Assembly (NCBI RefSeq): GCF_011516935.1
Contig: NZ_WOTF01000005.1
Location: 1-64,000 of the forward strand
Length of the DNA: 64,000 nt
Origin: Acetobacter farinalis
GTDB taxonomy: Bacteria; Pseudomonadota; Alphaproteobacteria; Acetobacterales; Acetobacteraceae
Direction: 5' to 3'
Shown here: piece by piece, positions 27,086 to 36,308 of the stretch
How the letters are laid out: each line of letters starts with the position of its first letter
Position numbering within the stretch: position 1 is the stretch's first letter
Made by a program: the position numbers and the translations under genes
The notes under the pieces: generated by a model
The model's database searches: none
The model's input: the letters and a program-made list of their open reading frames with translations, nothing else
Told to the model about the DNA's origin: nothing

Positions 27086-27430
27086 TCACGCAGGTCTGAA
27101 TGCGGCATTTTCGTCCCCCCATGCCTTGAGAGCCATGATAACCGGTTCCAGCGTTCGCCCCCGGGCGGTCAGGCTGTATTCCACCTTTGGTGGCACTTCG
27201 GGGTAAACCGTGCGGAGCACGAAGCCGTCACGCTCCAGTTCGCGAAGCTGTGCTGTCAGCATTCTCTGGGTGATGTTGGGCAGGCGTTTGCGGATGGCAT
27301 TGAAGCGTAGAGTGCCTTCAAACAGGTGATAAAGGATCACCCCTTTCCATTTCCCGTCGATGAGCTGAAGCGTAGCCTCGACAGCGCAACCGGGGCTGCA
27401 CGCGAGCGATGTGTGACGAATACGGGTCAT
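27086..27430 (-). CDS. HxlR-family transcriptional regulator
   Basis: The 114-residue protein is a MarR-like winged helix of the HxlR type. The N-terminal CSPGCAVEATLQLIDGKWKG has the Cys found near the start of redox-sensing members such as YodB. The recognition region is RLPNITQRMLTAQLRELERD. The longer frame upstream lacks similarity. It is divergent from a quinone-oxidoreductase-like gene, the usual target of HxlR redox sensors, so thiol-based sensing of quinones or aldehydes is likely. Confidence 0.9.
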   Translation of the reverse strand: MTRIRHTSLACSPGCAVEATLQLIDGKWKGVILYHLFEGTLRFNAIRKRLPNITQRMLTAQLRELERDGFVLRTVYPEVPPKVEYSLTARGRTLEPVIMALKAWGDENAAFRPA

Positions 27431-27434
27431 GACG

Positions 27435-27450
27435 GTATCAATTCCGATAC
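27435..27450. promoter_or_regulatory. Putative HxlR operator
   Basis: GTATC (27435-27439) and GATAC (27446-27450) form a short inverted repeat directly before the HxlR start and in the promoter gap of the divergent oxidoreductase. Confidence 0.4.
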
Positions 27451-27530
27451 TATGTGCGTTAAAAGTGCGTTCTTGTTTAAATGCAGCATAATGCGCAGTC
27501 TCATCCTTACTCAACCAAGGAGCAGAAATC

Positions 27531-28550
27531 ATGCGTGCCGTCGGCTATCAGACGTCTCTTCCGATCGAAAATCCCGCTTCTCTTCAGGATATTGACCTGC
27601 CGAAACCCACCCCATCAGGACGTGACCTGCTGGTGGAGATCAAGGCTGTCTCGGTTAATCCGGTCGATACCAAAGTGCGCCTCAGGGCTGCGCCTGAGGC
27701 AGGCCAATGGAAGGTTCTGGGGTGGGATGCTGCCGGAGTTGTTGTCGGGACCGGGGCGGACGTGACGGAGTTCGCTGTTGGGGATGAGGTGTTTTATGCC
27801 GGCGCGATTGATCGTTCGGGAACCAATGCCGAGTTTCATCTGGTTGATGAACGGATTGTCGGGCGCAAACCCCGCACCCTGAACTGGGCTGAAGCCGCGG
27901 CCTTGCCGCTGACAGCCATTACCGCCTGGGAAATGCTGTTTGACCGCTTGAACATCCGTCAACCCACTCCCGGCGTGACGCCGTCTATTCTGATTATCGG
28001 TGGGGCAGGTGGGGTCGGTTCCGTGGCCATTCAGCTTGCACGAGTTCTGGGTGATCTCACGGTTATTGCCACAGCATCCCGCCCGGAAACGCAGGAGTGG
28101 GTCAAATCCCTCGGGGCACATTATGTGGTAGACCATAGCAAGCCCCTGGCGGCGCAGGTTGCGGCCCTTCCCATCAGCGCACCCACCTTTGTGTTCTCCA
28201 CAACGCAGACTGAGCAGCATCTGTCGGAAATCGTTGAACTGCTTGCCCCGCAGGGGCATTTCGGCCTGATTGATGATCCGGCGACACTGGATGCCGTGCC
28301 GTTTAAAAGAAAAAGTCTCTCCCTGCACTGGGAACTGATGTTCACGCGCTCACTGTTCGGAACGGCGGATATGGGTGCGCAGGGAAAGCTTCTGAACGAA
28401 GTCTCCCGCCTTGTAGATGAAGGGCGTCTGCGCACCACGCTTGGTAAAAATCTCGGCCCGATCACCGCGGCCGCTTTGCGTGAGGCTCACGCGTTGATTG
28501 AAAGTGGTCGGGCCAAAGGGAAGATTGTTCTGGAAGGATTTCCTGCCTGA
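27531..28550 (+). CDS. Zinc-type alcohol dehydrogenase/quinone oxidoreductase
   Basis: This 339-residue protein is a medium-chain dehydrogenase/reductase of the quinone-oxidoreductase (ZADH/YogA-like) branch. It has the GroES-like half (GWDAAGVVVGTGADVTEFAV) and the Rossmann half (LIIGGAGGVGSVAIQLARVL). The Cys/His set for structural zinc is not evident. It probably reduces quinones or enones with NADPH. The divergent HxlR regulator supports a role in electrophile stress. Confidence 0.9.
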   Translation: MRAVGYQTSLPIENPASLQDIDLPKPTPSGRDLLVEIKAVSVNPVDTKVRLRAAPEAGQWKVLGWDAAGVVVGTGADVTEFAVGDEVFYAGAIDRSGTNAEFHLVDERIVGRKPRTLNWAEAAALPLTAITAWEMLFDRLNIRQPTPGVTPSILIIGGAGGVGSVAIQLARVLGDLTVIATASRPETQEWVKSLGAHYVVDHSKPLAAQVAALPISAPTFVFSTTQTEQHLSEIVELLAPQGHFGLIDDPATLDAVPFKRKSLSLHWELMFTRSLFGTADMGAQGKLLNEVSRLVDEGRLRTTLGKNLGPITAAALREAHALIESGRAKGKIVLEGFPA

Positions 28551-28558
28551 AAGATGGC

Positions 28559-28602
28559 CCTTAGTACTGCGGCTGCCAGACTGTGCAACCGCAGTACTGA
28601 GG
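28559..28602. terminator. Hairpin after the quinone oxidoreductase
   Basis: CCTTAGTACTGCGG (28559-28572) pairs with CCGCAGTACTGAGG (28589-28602) with one wobble and a 16-base loop. A short mixed AT stretch follows (GGAAAATTT), so it may be a weak terminator. Confidence 0.5.
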
Positions 28603-28771
28603 GGAAAATTTCCCGATAATGGGCGTCTGTCATGGGGAGATGGCGTGGAGGCATTAGACGATTTTGCCTTCACGCACATCTGGGCCGAGGAAGGTGGCCA
28701 AGCCCTGCGCAGCATCTGTCTGCCGATACAGACGCTAGAAAGAAAATTCCGAAAAATGAAGAGTTTTGCTC

Positions 28772-29206
28772 ATGATTGAAGAAGAACACCTGATGACCCT
28801 CAACCGGACGGGTGGTCGGTTCGATCTCAATAAAATTGCTGCGGTTTTCCCTGAAACAGCGGAGACACTGCTTCTGGATACCTATCTTACGGACAAACCG
28901 GAAGCCAGTATCAGGGTTTTCCGGATTTATCGTGATGTGCCGCCCCATTATCATACCCAGTGTGATGAAGTGCTCCATGTTCTCTCTGGAGAAGGGACAT
29001 TCTGGATTGATGATCCCGCTGAGGAAGCGCCATTTGCCCCCGGCCATCTTCTGGTTTTTCCGCGGCGTGCCGTGCATGCACTGCCGCGCATTCTGAGTAA
29101 TCCCGTTATTTTCCTCGCCATCGACACACCCCGTCGGGCACCGGATGACGTTGTGTTTGTTGATCCTACCGATGACACACCTTCGGGGTTTATTGCGCGG
29201 ATTTGA
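28772..29206 (+). CDS. Cupin-domain protein
   Basis: This small protein of about 144 residues has a single cupin barrel with both motifs: PHYHTQCDEVLHVLSGEG (metal-binding His, His, Glu) and PGHLLVFPRRAVHALPR (last His). Such proteins bind a metal and a small substrate, often as sugar isomerases, dioxygenases or stress proteins. The start may be ATG 28772 or ATG 28793, and neither has a strong ribosome site. It follows the quinone oxidoreductase on the same strand after a hairpin. Confidence 0.85.
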   Translation: MIEEEHLMTLNRTGGRFDLNKIAAVFPETAETLLLDTYLTDKPEASIRVFRIYRDVPPHYHTQCDEVLHVLSGEGTFWIDDPAEEAPFAPGHLLVFPRRAVHALPRILSNPVIFLAIDTPRRAPDDVVFVDPTDDTPSGFIARI

Positions 29207-29393
29207 CGCCACGGTGCTGGTAGACCATGGAAGAAGGCTTTTTCTGGCGGGGGATGCGTGCTCCAAAGTGCCATCGCCGTGTGTATCAGCGGTGCTCCGC
29301 CTGCGCATATCCTGAGCGTTTCCGTACTCAGACATTAAGAGGCAAAGCAGCGTTTTCTTGACCTGCTCCCATGATACGCGTACCACTCCACAC

Positions 29394-29756
29394 ATGCATG
29401 CACGCCATCCAAAACGTGAGGATATCCGGCTTGAAGCCGTGCTGACGGCATTGGGTCACCCCATCCGTCTGGCTGCGGTACGGACAATTTCTGTGGGGGG
29501 TGAGCACCCCTGCTGTGATGTGCTGCCGCAGATTCCGAAATCTACCATGACGCACCACTGGCGCACCCTGCGTGACAGCGGGGTGGTATGGCAGCGGCAT
29601 ATCGGCCGGGCATACCGTCTTGAACTGCGGCGAGAAGATCTGGACAGTCGGTTTCCCGGCCTGCTGGCCTCCATTCTTGGCCCACTCACCAGCGATCCGC
29701 TCACACAGGAGACGATCGCTGAATACGACCGCTCCCGTCAGAGTGCGCCTGCCTGA
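29394..29756 (+). CDS. ArsR-family transcriptional regulator
   Basis: The 120-residue winged-helix protein has the ArsR pattern ALGHPIRLAAVRTIS, a recognition helix in KSTMTHHWRTLRDSGVV and a C-terminal helix. A Cys pair (HPCCDV) lies in the region where metal or thiol sensing occurs in this family, but the classical ELCVC motif is absent. It converges on a DsbA-like gene. A TGATACG half-site in its promoter recurs in the promoter gap behind that gene. Confidence 0.85.
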   Translation: MHARHPKREDIRLEAVLTALGHPIRLAAVRTISVGGEHPCCDVLPQIPKSTMTHHWRTLRDSGVVWQRHIGRAYRLELRREDLDSRFPGLLASILGPLTSDPLTQETIAEYDRSRQSAPA

Positions 29757-29783
29757 CGGGAACACCGGCGGAACGGCTTTTGC

Positions 29784-30506
29784 TCAGGGCGCCTTAGAGC
29801 CGGAAGGCGGGATGACACATCCCGTGCTGTCACAGCTCAGGCCGTCGGCAGGGCCCTCGGCCGCTGTTTTGTGGGCTTCGTTCCACGACTGGCGCAGCGC
29901 GGCCAGCAACTGCGCTTTCGGTTGCGCGCCTGAAAGCGTGTAGACACCATTGAAAACAAAGAAGGGCACACCGTGAATACCTGCGTGTGACGCGCGGGTT
30001 TCATCACGTCTGACATCTTCGGCAAAGTCGCTACCCGTCAGCATGGCGCGCACGGCGGCCCCTTCAAGGCCGACATCCTCCGCCAAGCCTGCCAGCACAT
30101 CATGGTCGGCGAGGGGGAGAGTGTCGGTGAAATAGGCCCGGAACAGCCGTTCCGTCATCTCCGCGCCGCGGCCATGCTGCTCGGCGAATTTGGTCAACCG
30201 GTGCGCGTCGAAGGTATTGGTGTAGCGGGCAGAGGCGTAGCGCATATCGAGGCCGCATCGCGCGCCCATGGAGGTGATATGGTCAATCATCGCCTGAGCG
30301 TCACTCCGGCTTTTGCCGTATTTTCGCATGATGCGGTCGAGCGTTGTGGTGGTCACTGTCGGGCCTGATGTCGGATCAAGTTCGAAGGCCCGGAAGATGA
30401 TCTCGACCTCACTGGCATGTTCGAATTCGGCCAGAGCGGCTTCCAGAAATCGTTTGCCGATGTAGCAGTAGGGGCAGGCATAGTCGGACCAGATTTCGAG
30501 TTTCAT
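29784..30506 (-). CDS. DsbA-family oxidoreductase, FrnE-like
   Basis: The 240-residue protein has a thioredoxin fold with CPYC at residues 11-14 (SDYACPYCYIGKR) and the large helical insert of FrnE/HCCA-isomerase-like DsbA proteins. The late IHGVPFFVFNG holds the cis-Pro. No signal peptide is present, so it acts in the cytoplasm, unlike true DsbA. It is divergent from the carboxylesterase gene and shares the gap holding an inverted repeat. Confidence 0.88.
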   Translation of the reverse strand: MKLEIWSDYACPYCYIGKRFLEAALAEFEHASEVEIIFRAFELDPTSGPTVTTTTLDRIMRKYGKSRSDAQAMIDHITSMGARCGLDMRYASARYTNTFDAHRLTKFAEQHGRGAEMTERLFRAYFTDTLPLADHDVLAGLAEDVGLEGAAVRAMLTGSDFAEDVRRDETRASHAGIHGVPFFVFNGVYTLSGAQPKAQLLAALRQSWNEAHKTAAEGPADGLSCDSTGCVIPPSGSKAP

Positions 30507-30530
30507 GAGAGGCTCCGCGTGCTTGAAATA

Positions 30531-30548
30531 ATACGATTATATTCGTAT
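30531..30548. promoter_or_regulatory. Inverted repeat between FrnE-like and carboxylesterase genes
   Basis: ATACGA (30531-30536) and TCGTAT (30543-30548) are perfect reverse complements. The right side extends to CGTATCAT, which recurs inverted upstream of the ArsR gene at about 29371-29378. ArsR may bind both. Confidence 0.4.
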
Positions 30549-30597
30549 CATAGTTTCATCAAGAGTCACGAACGTCTTTGGAGAAGGAGAACAGGGA

Positions 30598-31266
30598 ATG
30601 AAGCCGCTGAACGCGCTGGAGGTCGAGACCGGACAAAATCCCACCGCATCAATCATCCTTATTCACGGTCTGGGGGCAAGTGGTCAGGATCTGGCGCCCA
30701 TGGCTCAGGCGCTCGACCTGCGCGCCATTGGCCCGGTTCGGTTCATTTTCCCCAATGCGCCTATCCGGCCGGTTTCGGTCTGCGGGGGCGAGCGTATGCC
30801 AGCGTGGTATGACCTTCTCACCGCTGACTTGTCTCTGCGTGAAGATGAGCCAGGGCTGCGTGATGCTCAGGCCTATCTTGCTGGTCTGATCGATCAGGAA
30901 ATTGCGCGTGGTATTCCGTCCCGACGCATCGTGATCGGCGGGTTTTCCCAAGGTTGTGCGATGTCACTGATGACCGGGTTGCGTTACCCATTCCCTCTGG
31001 CGGGAATTGCGGGTCTATCTGGTTATCTGCCGCTTGCCGGGCAGACGGGACAGGAGGCAACGGAGGCCAACCGGACGACACCTGTGTTTCTGGCGCATGG
31101 TGAGGGTGACACGATTGTGCCGCTGGCGGCTGCGCGCCATGCACGGGACTGGCTGCGTGCCGAGGGGCATGACATTGCCTGGCATGTCTATCCGATGGCC
31201 CATGAGATCATAGGCGCAGAAATTACCGATCTTACTGCGTGGCTGGTGGAACGCCTTACGCCCTGA
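30598..31266 (+). CDS. Carboxylesterase/phospholipase-family hydrolase
   Basis: This 222-residue protein is a compact alpha/beta hydrolase of the carboxylesterase/acyl-protein-thioesterase group. It has IILIHGLGASGQDLAPMAQA, FIFPNAPIRPVS, nucleophile Ser118 in IGGFSQGCAMSL, Asp in GEGDTIVPL and His in YPMAHEI. AGAAGGAG lies before the ATG. It is cytoplasmic with a broad short-chain ester range in the family. Confidence 0.9.
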   Translation: MKPLNALEVETGQNPTASIILIHGLGASGQDLAPMAQALDLRAIGPVRFIFPNAPIRPVSVCGGERMPAWYDLLTADLSLREDEPGLRDAQAYLAGLIDQEIARGIPSRRIVIGGFSQGCAMSLMTGLRYPFPLAGIAGLSGYLPLAGQTGQEATEANRTTPVFLAHGEGDTIVPLAAARHARDWLRAEGHDIAWHVYPMAHEIIGAEITDLTAWLVERLTP

Positions 31267-31459
31267 GGCCACCGAGTATGGTGGAAGGCGTGCCGGGAGA
31301 GCTCTCTTCCGGCGGTTCACCACTCACGATAACTCCAGAATAATATTGGAAAAACCCGGAGCGCTTGCTCATGCAGGATGCTGTGCATGAGTGGACTTCG
31401 CTCCGGGGTGGGGTGTTGCGGAAAATGCTGAAATGGAGATTTTCCGAGAATTTATAAGG

Positions 31460-31558
31460 CTATTTTATAACGTTCTTCATGAAAACATAGGCAACGCAAT
31501 AAATTGCCAGATAAAAGAACGGAACAAAGAAAATATACGCTTCAAGACCACCCATCAT
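31460..31558 (-). CDS. 32-residue membrane protein of the bd-oxidase operon
   Basis: A tiny frame starts at 31558, overlapping the stop of the preceding small gene (ATGATG), with AAGGA before it. The protein (YIFFVPFFYLAIYCVAYVF core) is one membrane helix. Small accessory subunits such as CydX or CydS stabilise bd oxidases. This may be such a subunit, but similarity cannot be shown at this length. Confidence 0.55.
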   Translation of the reverse strand: MMGGLEAYIFFVPFFYLAIYCVAYVFMKNVIK

Positions 31559-31752
31559 GGTGTGTTTTCCTTCTGGCTGATGTTTTCTTCCTGTGCATCC
31601 AGTAGGATTGTACCGGCCCCGGAGATCAGAACGATCATCACGGTTCCGACAACCCAGGCGAAGTACCATGGTCCTTGATCGCCCACAAAAACGGCGAACA
31701 GGAGCGCGATAACAAGGGCCAGTGCAAGGCCTGCCAGTCTCAGGAGTTTCAT
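31555..31752 (-). CDS. Small two-helix membrane protein of the bd-oxidase operon
   Basis: The 65-residue protein has two hydrophobic spans (LAGLALALVIALLFAVFVG and FAWVVGTVMIVLISGAG) and a polar tail. It begins 12 bases after cydB and is followed by the 32-residue gene with an overlap, so it belongs to the same transcript. No family can be named securely. A role in oxidase assembly or stability is an inference from position. Confidence 0.65.
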   Translation of the reverse strand: MKLLRLAGLALALVIALLFAVFVGDQGPWYFAWVVGTVMIVLISGAGTILLDAQEENISQKENTP

Positions 31753-31764
31753 GGCCGTTTCCTC

Positions 31765-32904
31765 TCAGTAGCTATGGGGATCATTGACAATATCCTGCAC
31801 CCGCACACGCCCGCGCATGACGTAGTAACACCAGGAGGTGTAGGACAGGATAATCGGCACGAAAATGGCGGTTACCACGAGCATGCAGGTCAGGCCGTAA
31901 AGGCTTCCTGTTGCATTCCACACCGTCAGGCTCTGGTCCGGCTTCGTGATGGACGGCATCAGGAACGGGAACATGGCCGCACCAACGGTGCCGATTGTGC
32001 CAACCCACGCGCCAACACCCAGCCACCAGCCGATTGCCGGGCGGCCGGCGCGCAGCATCAGGGCTTCTGCAAGCATGCAGGAGGTCCCCAGAACCGGCAG
32101 CAGCCACAGGATCGGGTGTGCGTGATAATTATCGAGCCATGCGCCCTGATGGATTGCCACGGTCTGACCGCGCAGCGGATTGGCCGGCATGGCGGAGTCA
32201 AGCAGCCATGTCAGACTGAAGCCCGGCATATATGCAATCCAGACCCCGCCGATCACGAACAGGGCCGCCGCCACAAAGCCGGCAGTAGAACCATAGGCCC
32301 GTGCGCGGCTATAGATCGGGTTTTCGGAACGGAGCATCAGCATGGCGCCACCCTGCTGCACGCTCAGGGCAACGGACAGCAGGCCGCACAGGATGGCAAA
32401 CGGGTTGATGAGGTAGGAGAGGAAGGATTCATCCTGCACATATTGCCCGGTCCATAGGAAGTGGTAGCCCACCCCTTCGAGAATATTGCCAAATGCTGCC
32501 CCGTAGACAAACATCGGAAGAAAGCCCGAGATCAGAAAGGTGATATCCCAGCTTGCCCGCCAGTGGCGGCTGTCCGCCTTGGAGCGATATTCAAACGCAA
32601 CGGGCCGCAGGATCATGCTGAAGAGCAGCAGGATCATCACAACGTAAAAAACCGAGAACGATGTGCCGTACAGCGTCGGGAACGCGGCGAAAATCGCACC
32701 CCCGCCGAGGATGAACCACACCTGGTTCCCATCCCAGTGCGGCCCGATGATGTTGAGTGCCGTGCGGCGTTCGCCGTCAGTCCGCCCCACGAAACGCAGC
32801 AGCGTGCCGACGCCCATATCCATGCCGACCATTGTGCCAAGCCCGATGAACAGAACACCGAGCAGGCCGGTCCAGATGAGCTTCAGAATTGCATAAGTTG
32901 CCAT
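31765..32904 (-). CDS. cydB: Cytochrome bd ubiquinol oxidase subunit II
   Basis: The 379-residue inner-membrane protein is CydB, with about eight to nine spans. The opening ILKLIWTGLLGVLFIGLGTM, the WDGNQVW-like HWDGNQVWFILGGGAIFAAF and the later FLMPSITKPDQSLTVWNATG fit the family. With CydA it reduces oxygen to water using quinol, without pumping protons. It lies 44 bases after cydA in the same direction. Confidence 0.95.
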   Translation of the reverse strand: MATYAILKLIWTGLLGVLFIGLGTMVGMDMGVGTLLRFVGRTDGERRTALNIIGPHWDGNQVWFILGGGAIFAAFPTLYGTSFSVFYVVMILLLFSMILRPVAFEYRSKADSRHWRASWDITFLISGFLPMFVYGAAFGNILEGVGYHFLWTGQYVQDESFLSYLINPFAILCGLLSVALSVQQGGAMLMLRSENPIYSRARAYGSTAGFVAAALFVIGGVWIAYMPGFSLTWLLDSAMPANPLRGQTVAIHQGAWLDNYHAHPILWLLPVLGTSCMLAEALMLRAGRPAIGWWLGVGAWVGTIGTVGAAMFPFLMPSITKPDQSLTVWNATGSLYGLTCMLVVTAIFVPIILSYTSWCYYVMRGRVRVQDIVNDPHSY

Positions 32905-32948
32905 ATCAGGATCTCTGGAGTTTCAGGAAAAAGGATAAAGCCGACATC

Positions 32949-34547
32949 TCAGGCATTCCCGCCCTGAATGGCGGAGAACAGGTGCTCCGGCGTGGCATGT
33001 GCTCCGTGCTCGTCAGGCCCCAGACGGGCAAAGCGAAACATCAGATACAGTTCGGCGGCAATGAACACGCTGTAGAGCAAGGCAAAGCCAGCCAGTGAAA
33101 AAATCATGTATCCGGTGCTGTGGTTTGAGGCGGACAGGAATGTCGGCAGCTTGTTGAAAACCGTCCACGGCTGGCGGCCCGCCTCAGCCGTAATCCAGCC
33201 GAACTCGGTTGCCAGGATCGGCAGGGGGATGGACCACATGGCCGCCTTCAGGAGCCACCGGTTGGCTTCAAGACGGTTTTTCAGGCTGAGCAGGGATGCA
33301 ATGGCGAACAGGGCGAAGAAATAGGTGCCCAGAAAAACCATGAAGCGAAATGACCAGAACACAACAAACACATTTGGAAGAATATCCGGCTGGGTTTGCT
33401 TCACCACAGTGTCAAGCTGCTCTGCGGGGATGGTGGTCACATCCTGATTGGGGGCATGACGTGTGGCAAGAAAGCCAAATCCCATATCATCCTGATGTGC
33501 ATTGAAAAGATCCAGATCTGCCTTGTCATGCGTTTCGCCATAATGGCGCAGGGCTGTCAGGGCGATAATCCCGGAGCGGATGCGTGGTCCCGCCTGGTCT
33601 TCCAGTTCATGCATGCCCAGCACGGGCTGGTTAAAGCTGTGCGTGATCAGCGGGGTCAGAACATAGGGAATGCCAATTTCGAAGTGATTGACCTGCTTTT
33701 CATCATCAGGGAGGGCCGCGATGATCCACGGCTCAAAAGGCGGCTTTGTCGTATGCCAGATGCCCTCGATTGCCGCGATTTTCGTCGGCTGCCGCTCATA
33801 GTCCATTCTGCCCAGAACATCCCCCAGCGTGATGACGGCGACAGACGAGATGATGCCGAAAATGGCGGCCATTCTGAAGGAGCGGACCGCAAGCTCACGA
33901 TGCTGCCCGCGCAGCAGATAGAACGCGCTGATCCCCATGACGAACATGGACGCCGCGACATAGCCCGCCACGGAGGTATGCACGAACTTGGACTGTGATT
34001 CCGGGCTGAAGACAACGCTCACAAAGCTGTCAAACTGCATGCGCATGGTGTCTGCATCGAAATGTGCGCCTTCGGGCACATTCATGCCGGCGTTGGCAAT
34101 CAGGATCCACAAGGCGGAGAGGTTGGACCCCAGCGCCACGAGATAGGTGATAGCCAGATGCGCCTGTTTGCTCAGGCGGTCCCACCCGAAAAACATGAGG
34201 CCAACGAAGGTTGATTCCATAAAGAACGCCATCAGCCCTTCAATGGCCAGAGGCGTTCCGAACATGTCCCCAAAAAAGTGGGAATACATGGACCAGTTCG
34301 TGCCGAACTCGAATTCCATCGTCAGGCCAGTCGCCACGCCGATGGCAAAGTTGATGCCGAAAAGTTTGCCCCAGAACTGGGCCATGTCGCGGTAAATGCG
34401 GCGGCCGGTAACGACATAGACCGTCTCCATGGCAGCCAGCATGAAGGTCAGGCCGAGTGTCAGCGGCACGAACATGAAGTGATAGAGGGCCGTCAGCGCG
34501 AACTGGAAGCGCGAGAGTTCGACGACCTGATTGCTGATGAAATCCAC
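32949..34547 (-). CDS. cydA: Cytochrome bd ubiquinol oxidase subunit I
   Basis: The 532-residue protein holds all three hemes. The ligands are visible: H23 (heme d), H190 and M403 in FWSFRFMVF (heme b558). The GRQPW motif is at 457-461, and the acidic channel residue E103 in AIEGLMAFF is present. The quinol-binding Q-loop looks short, as in the cyanide-insensitive oxidase (CIO) subgroup common in acetic acid bacteria. It is the third gene of a cydDCAB operon, 60 bases after cydC. Confidence 0.95.
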   Translation of the reverse strand: MDFISNQVVELSRFQFALTALYHFMFVPLTLGLTFMLAAMETVYVVTGRRIYRDMAQFWGKLFGINFAIGVATGLTMEFEFGTNWSMYSHFFGDMFGTPLAIEGLMAFFMESTFVGLMFFGWDRLSKQAHLAITYLVALGSNLSALWILIANAGMNVPEGAHFDADTMRMQFDSFVSVVFSPESQSKFVHTSVAGYVAASMFVMGISAFYLLRGQHRELAVRSFRMAAIFGIISSVAVITLGDVLGRMDYERQPTKIAAIEGIWHTTKPPFEPWIIAALPDDEKQVNHFEIGIPYVLTPLITHSFNQPVLGMHELEDQAGPRIRSGIIALTALRHYGETHDKADLDLFNAHQDDMGFGFLATRHAPNQDVTTIPAEQLDTVVKQTQPDILPNVFVVFWSFRFMVFLGTYFFALFAIASLLSLKNRLEANRWLLKAAMWSIPLPILATEFGWITAEAGRQPWTVFNKLPTFLSASNHSTGYMIFSLAGFALLYSVFIAAELYLMFRFARLGPDEHGAHATPEHLFSAIQGGNA

Positions 34548-34607
34548 TGTTTCATACTCCTGATATCAGGAATTAAAGTATTGAGGGAAACTGTTGGGGG
34601 AGGGGTG

Positions 34608-36308
34608 TCATGGGGTGGGGTGCGCTGGTATCTCCCTCGGGTGCAGTTGGCCATTTTCAAGGCGCAACACGCGATTCATGAATGTGAGGGGTTCCGGGCG
34701 GTGCGTTATGCACAGCACGGTGGCGGCCGGGAGCGCCATCAGAAGGGAGCCGATGAGTGCCTGACCCGCTTCAGGCGTCAGGCCTTCAGTCGGTTCATCA
34801 AGCAAAAGCCATGCGGGCCTGCGCAGAATGATCTGCGCGACAGCCAGCCGCCGTGCCTGACCGCCGGACAGGCACACACCGTGCTCCCCTACACGTGTAT
34901 CCAGTCCTTTTGTCATGGCCCGGATTTCCGTATCGAGATGGGCGGCCTGTAAGGCGGCCCACATCTCGTTCTCATCCGCATCCGGGCAGGCGATCCGCAG
35001 ATTATGGCGGATGCTGCCCTGTTGCAGGTGAAAAGTCTGGGAGAGAACCCCCACGCGCCCGGAGAGGGTTTGCGTGCTCAGCGTGCGCAGATCGACGCCT
35101 CCGAAGCAAACGGAGCCCCGCTGGTATTCTGCAAGCCGCATGAGCAGACGCCCCAGAGAACTCTTGCCTTCACCAGATGGCCCGATAATGCCGACACGCT
35201 CCCCGGCCTGCACGGAAAGAGAGAGGCCGTGCAGGACAGGCACGTGAGAGCCGGGATAGGCAAGAGTTACGTCCTGCATGGTCAGATCAGGCGTGAGCGG
35301 AAGTGGAGGAGTGCGCTCAGGTTGCGGGACAGGAGGGGGCATATCACACAGGGCAAAGACGCGCCGTGCGGAGAGCATGGCCCGCCCCAAAGCCTGCCGC
35401 GCGGGGATAAGCCCGGAAACCTGCTCGAAGGCAGCCAGACAGCCCAGAGCCAGCATCGGCAGTTCTGCTGCGGAAAGCCTGTGGTGCTGCAGGGCGTTGG
35501 CGGCCAGACCGATCACGCCGGCTGCTGTCAGCATGCCGATGAAGGCCACGCTCTGCCTTGCGGCATGCGTGATCGCGGCGAGGCGGTATTGTCCGGCCGA
35601 GAGGCTGGTCTGATAGGCCTCCAGCCGCTTCAGCGTCCGTTCTGTCGCGCCACAGAATGCAATGTCTCCCAGAGCCTGCACAGTCTCAACGCTATCGGCC
35701 CGAAGGGCATCCGCAGCCTTGGCATATGCCTGCATGATCCTGTCCACCGGTTTTCCCGCGAGGAATGGCGCTGCGGCACCGATCAGGAGCAGGGTGAGAG
35801 CCATCAGAAGGGCAACTGGCACGGAAAACAGCGCCATGATCAGAACGCTGATCGTGCTGCAGACGGCCGCGACACCAAATGGCAGCAGAGCATCAAGCGG
35901 GAACTGGCCCATCCGGTCCGTATCCCCCACGAAGCGGGCCAGAATATCACCACTCCGATGTCGGGTTTCCAAAAGTGGAGAACGGGGAATAAGGCGTTCG
36001 AAACTCCACCCACGCAGAACACTGACAACGCGCAGCGCGGCATCGTGCGTCACCAGCCGTTCGGCGTAACGGGCGAGAATGCGCACGGTCGCGAAAAAAC
36101 GCACACCAGCGGCGGGCATGAACAGATTGAACAGGTTCTGTGTCGCTATGCCGCCAAGCCCTGCGGCGGCGGCCCCGGCCAGTAACCAGCCGGACAGAAA
36201 CAGAAGCCCGAAATTTGCAAGACTAGCCAGGCAGGCAAGGATAAATCCCAACCATAGCATGCCTTTGAGAGGCCGGGTGAGGCGCAGAAGGCGGGACAGA
36301 TCACTCAT
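34608..36308 (-). CDS. cydC: ABC transporter CydC (bd oxidase assembly)
   Basis: The 566-residue protein is a half-transporter with six N-terminal spans and a C-terminal ATPase. Walker A is GPSGEGKSS, the signature is LSGGQARRLAVAQ and Walker B is LLLDEPTEGL. CydDC exports glutathione or cysteine, or imports heme according to recent views, and is needed for assembly of the bd oxidase. The start overlaps the cydD stop by 4 bases, so the pair is translationally coupled. Confidence 0.93.
   Translation of the reverse strand: MSDLSRLLRLTRPLKGMLWLGFILACLASLANFGLLFLSGWLLAGAAAAGLGGIATQNLFNLFMPAAGVRFFATVRILARYAERLVTHDAALRVVSVLRGWSFERLIPRSPLLETRHRSGDILARFVGDTDRMGQFPLDALLPFGVAAVCSTISVLIMALFSVPVALLMALTLLLIGAAAPFLAGKPVDRIMQAYAKAADALRADSVETVQALGDIAFCGATERTLKRLEAYQTSLSAGQYRLAAITHAARQSVAFIGMLTAAGVIGLAANALQHHRLSAAELPMLALGCLAAFEQVSGLIPARQALGRAMLSARRVFALCDMPPPVPQPERTPPLPLTPDLTMQDVTLAYPGSHVPVLHGLSLSVQAGERVGIIGPSGEGKSSLGRLLMRLAEYQRGSVCFGGVDLRTLSTQTLSGRVGVLSQTFHLQQGSIRHNLRIACPDADENEMWAALQAAHLDTEIRAMTKGLDTRVGEHGVCLSGGQARRLAVAQIILRRPAWLLLDEPTEGLTPEAGQALIGSLLMALPAATVLCITHRPEPLTFMNRVLRLENGQLHPREIPAHPTP

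Noticed and set aside
28498-28779. 93-residue frame between the quinone oxidoreductase and cupin genes
   Set aside because: It overlaps the oxidoreductase end and a hairpin. Its tail looks protein-like but has no start of its own.
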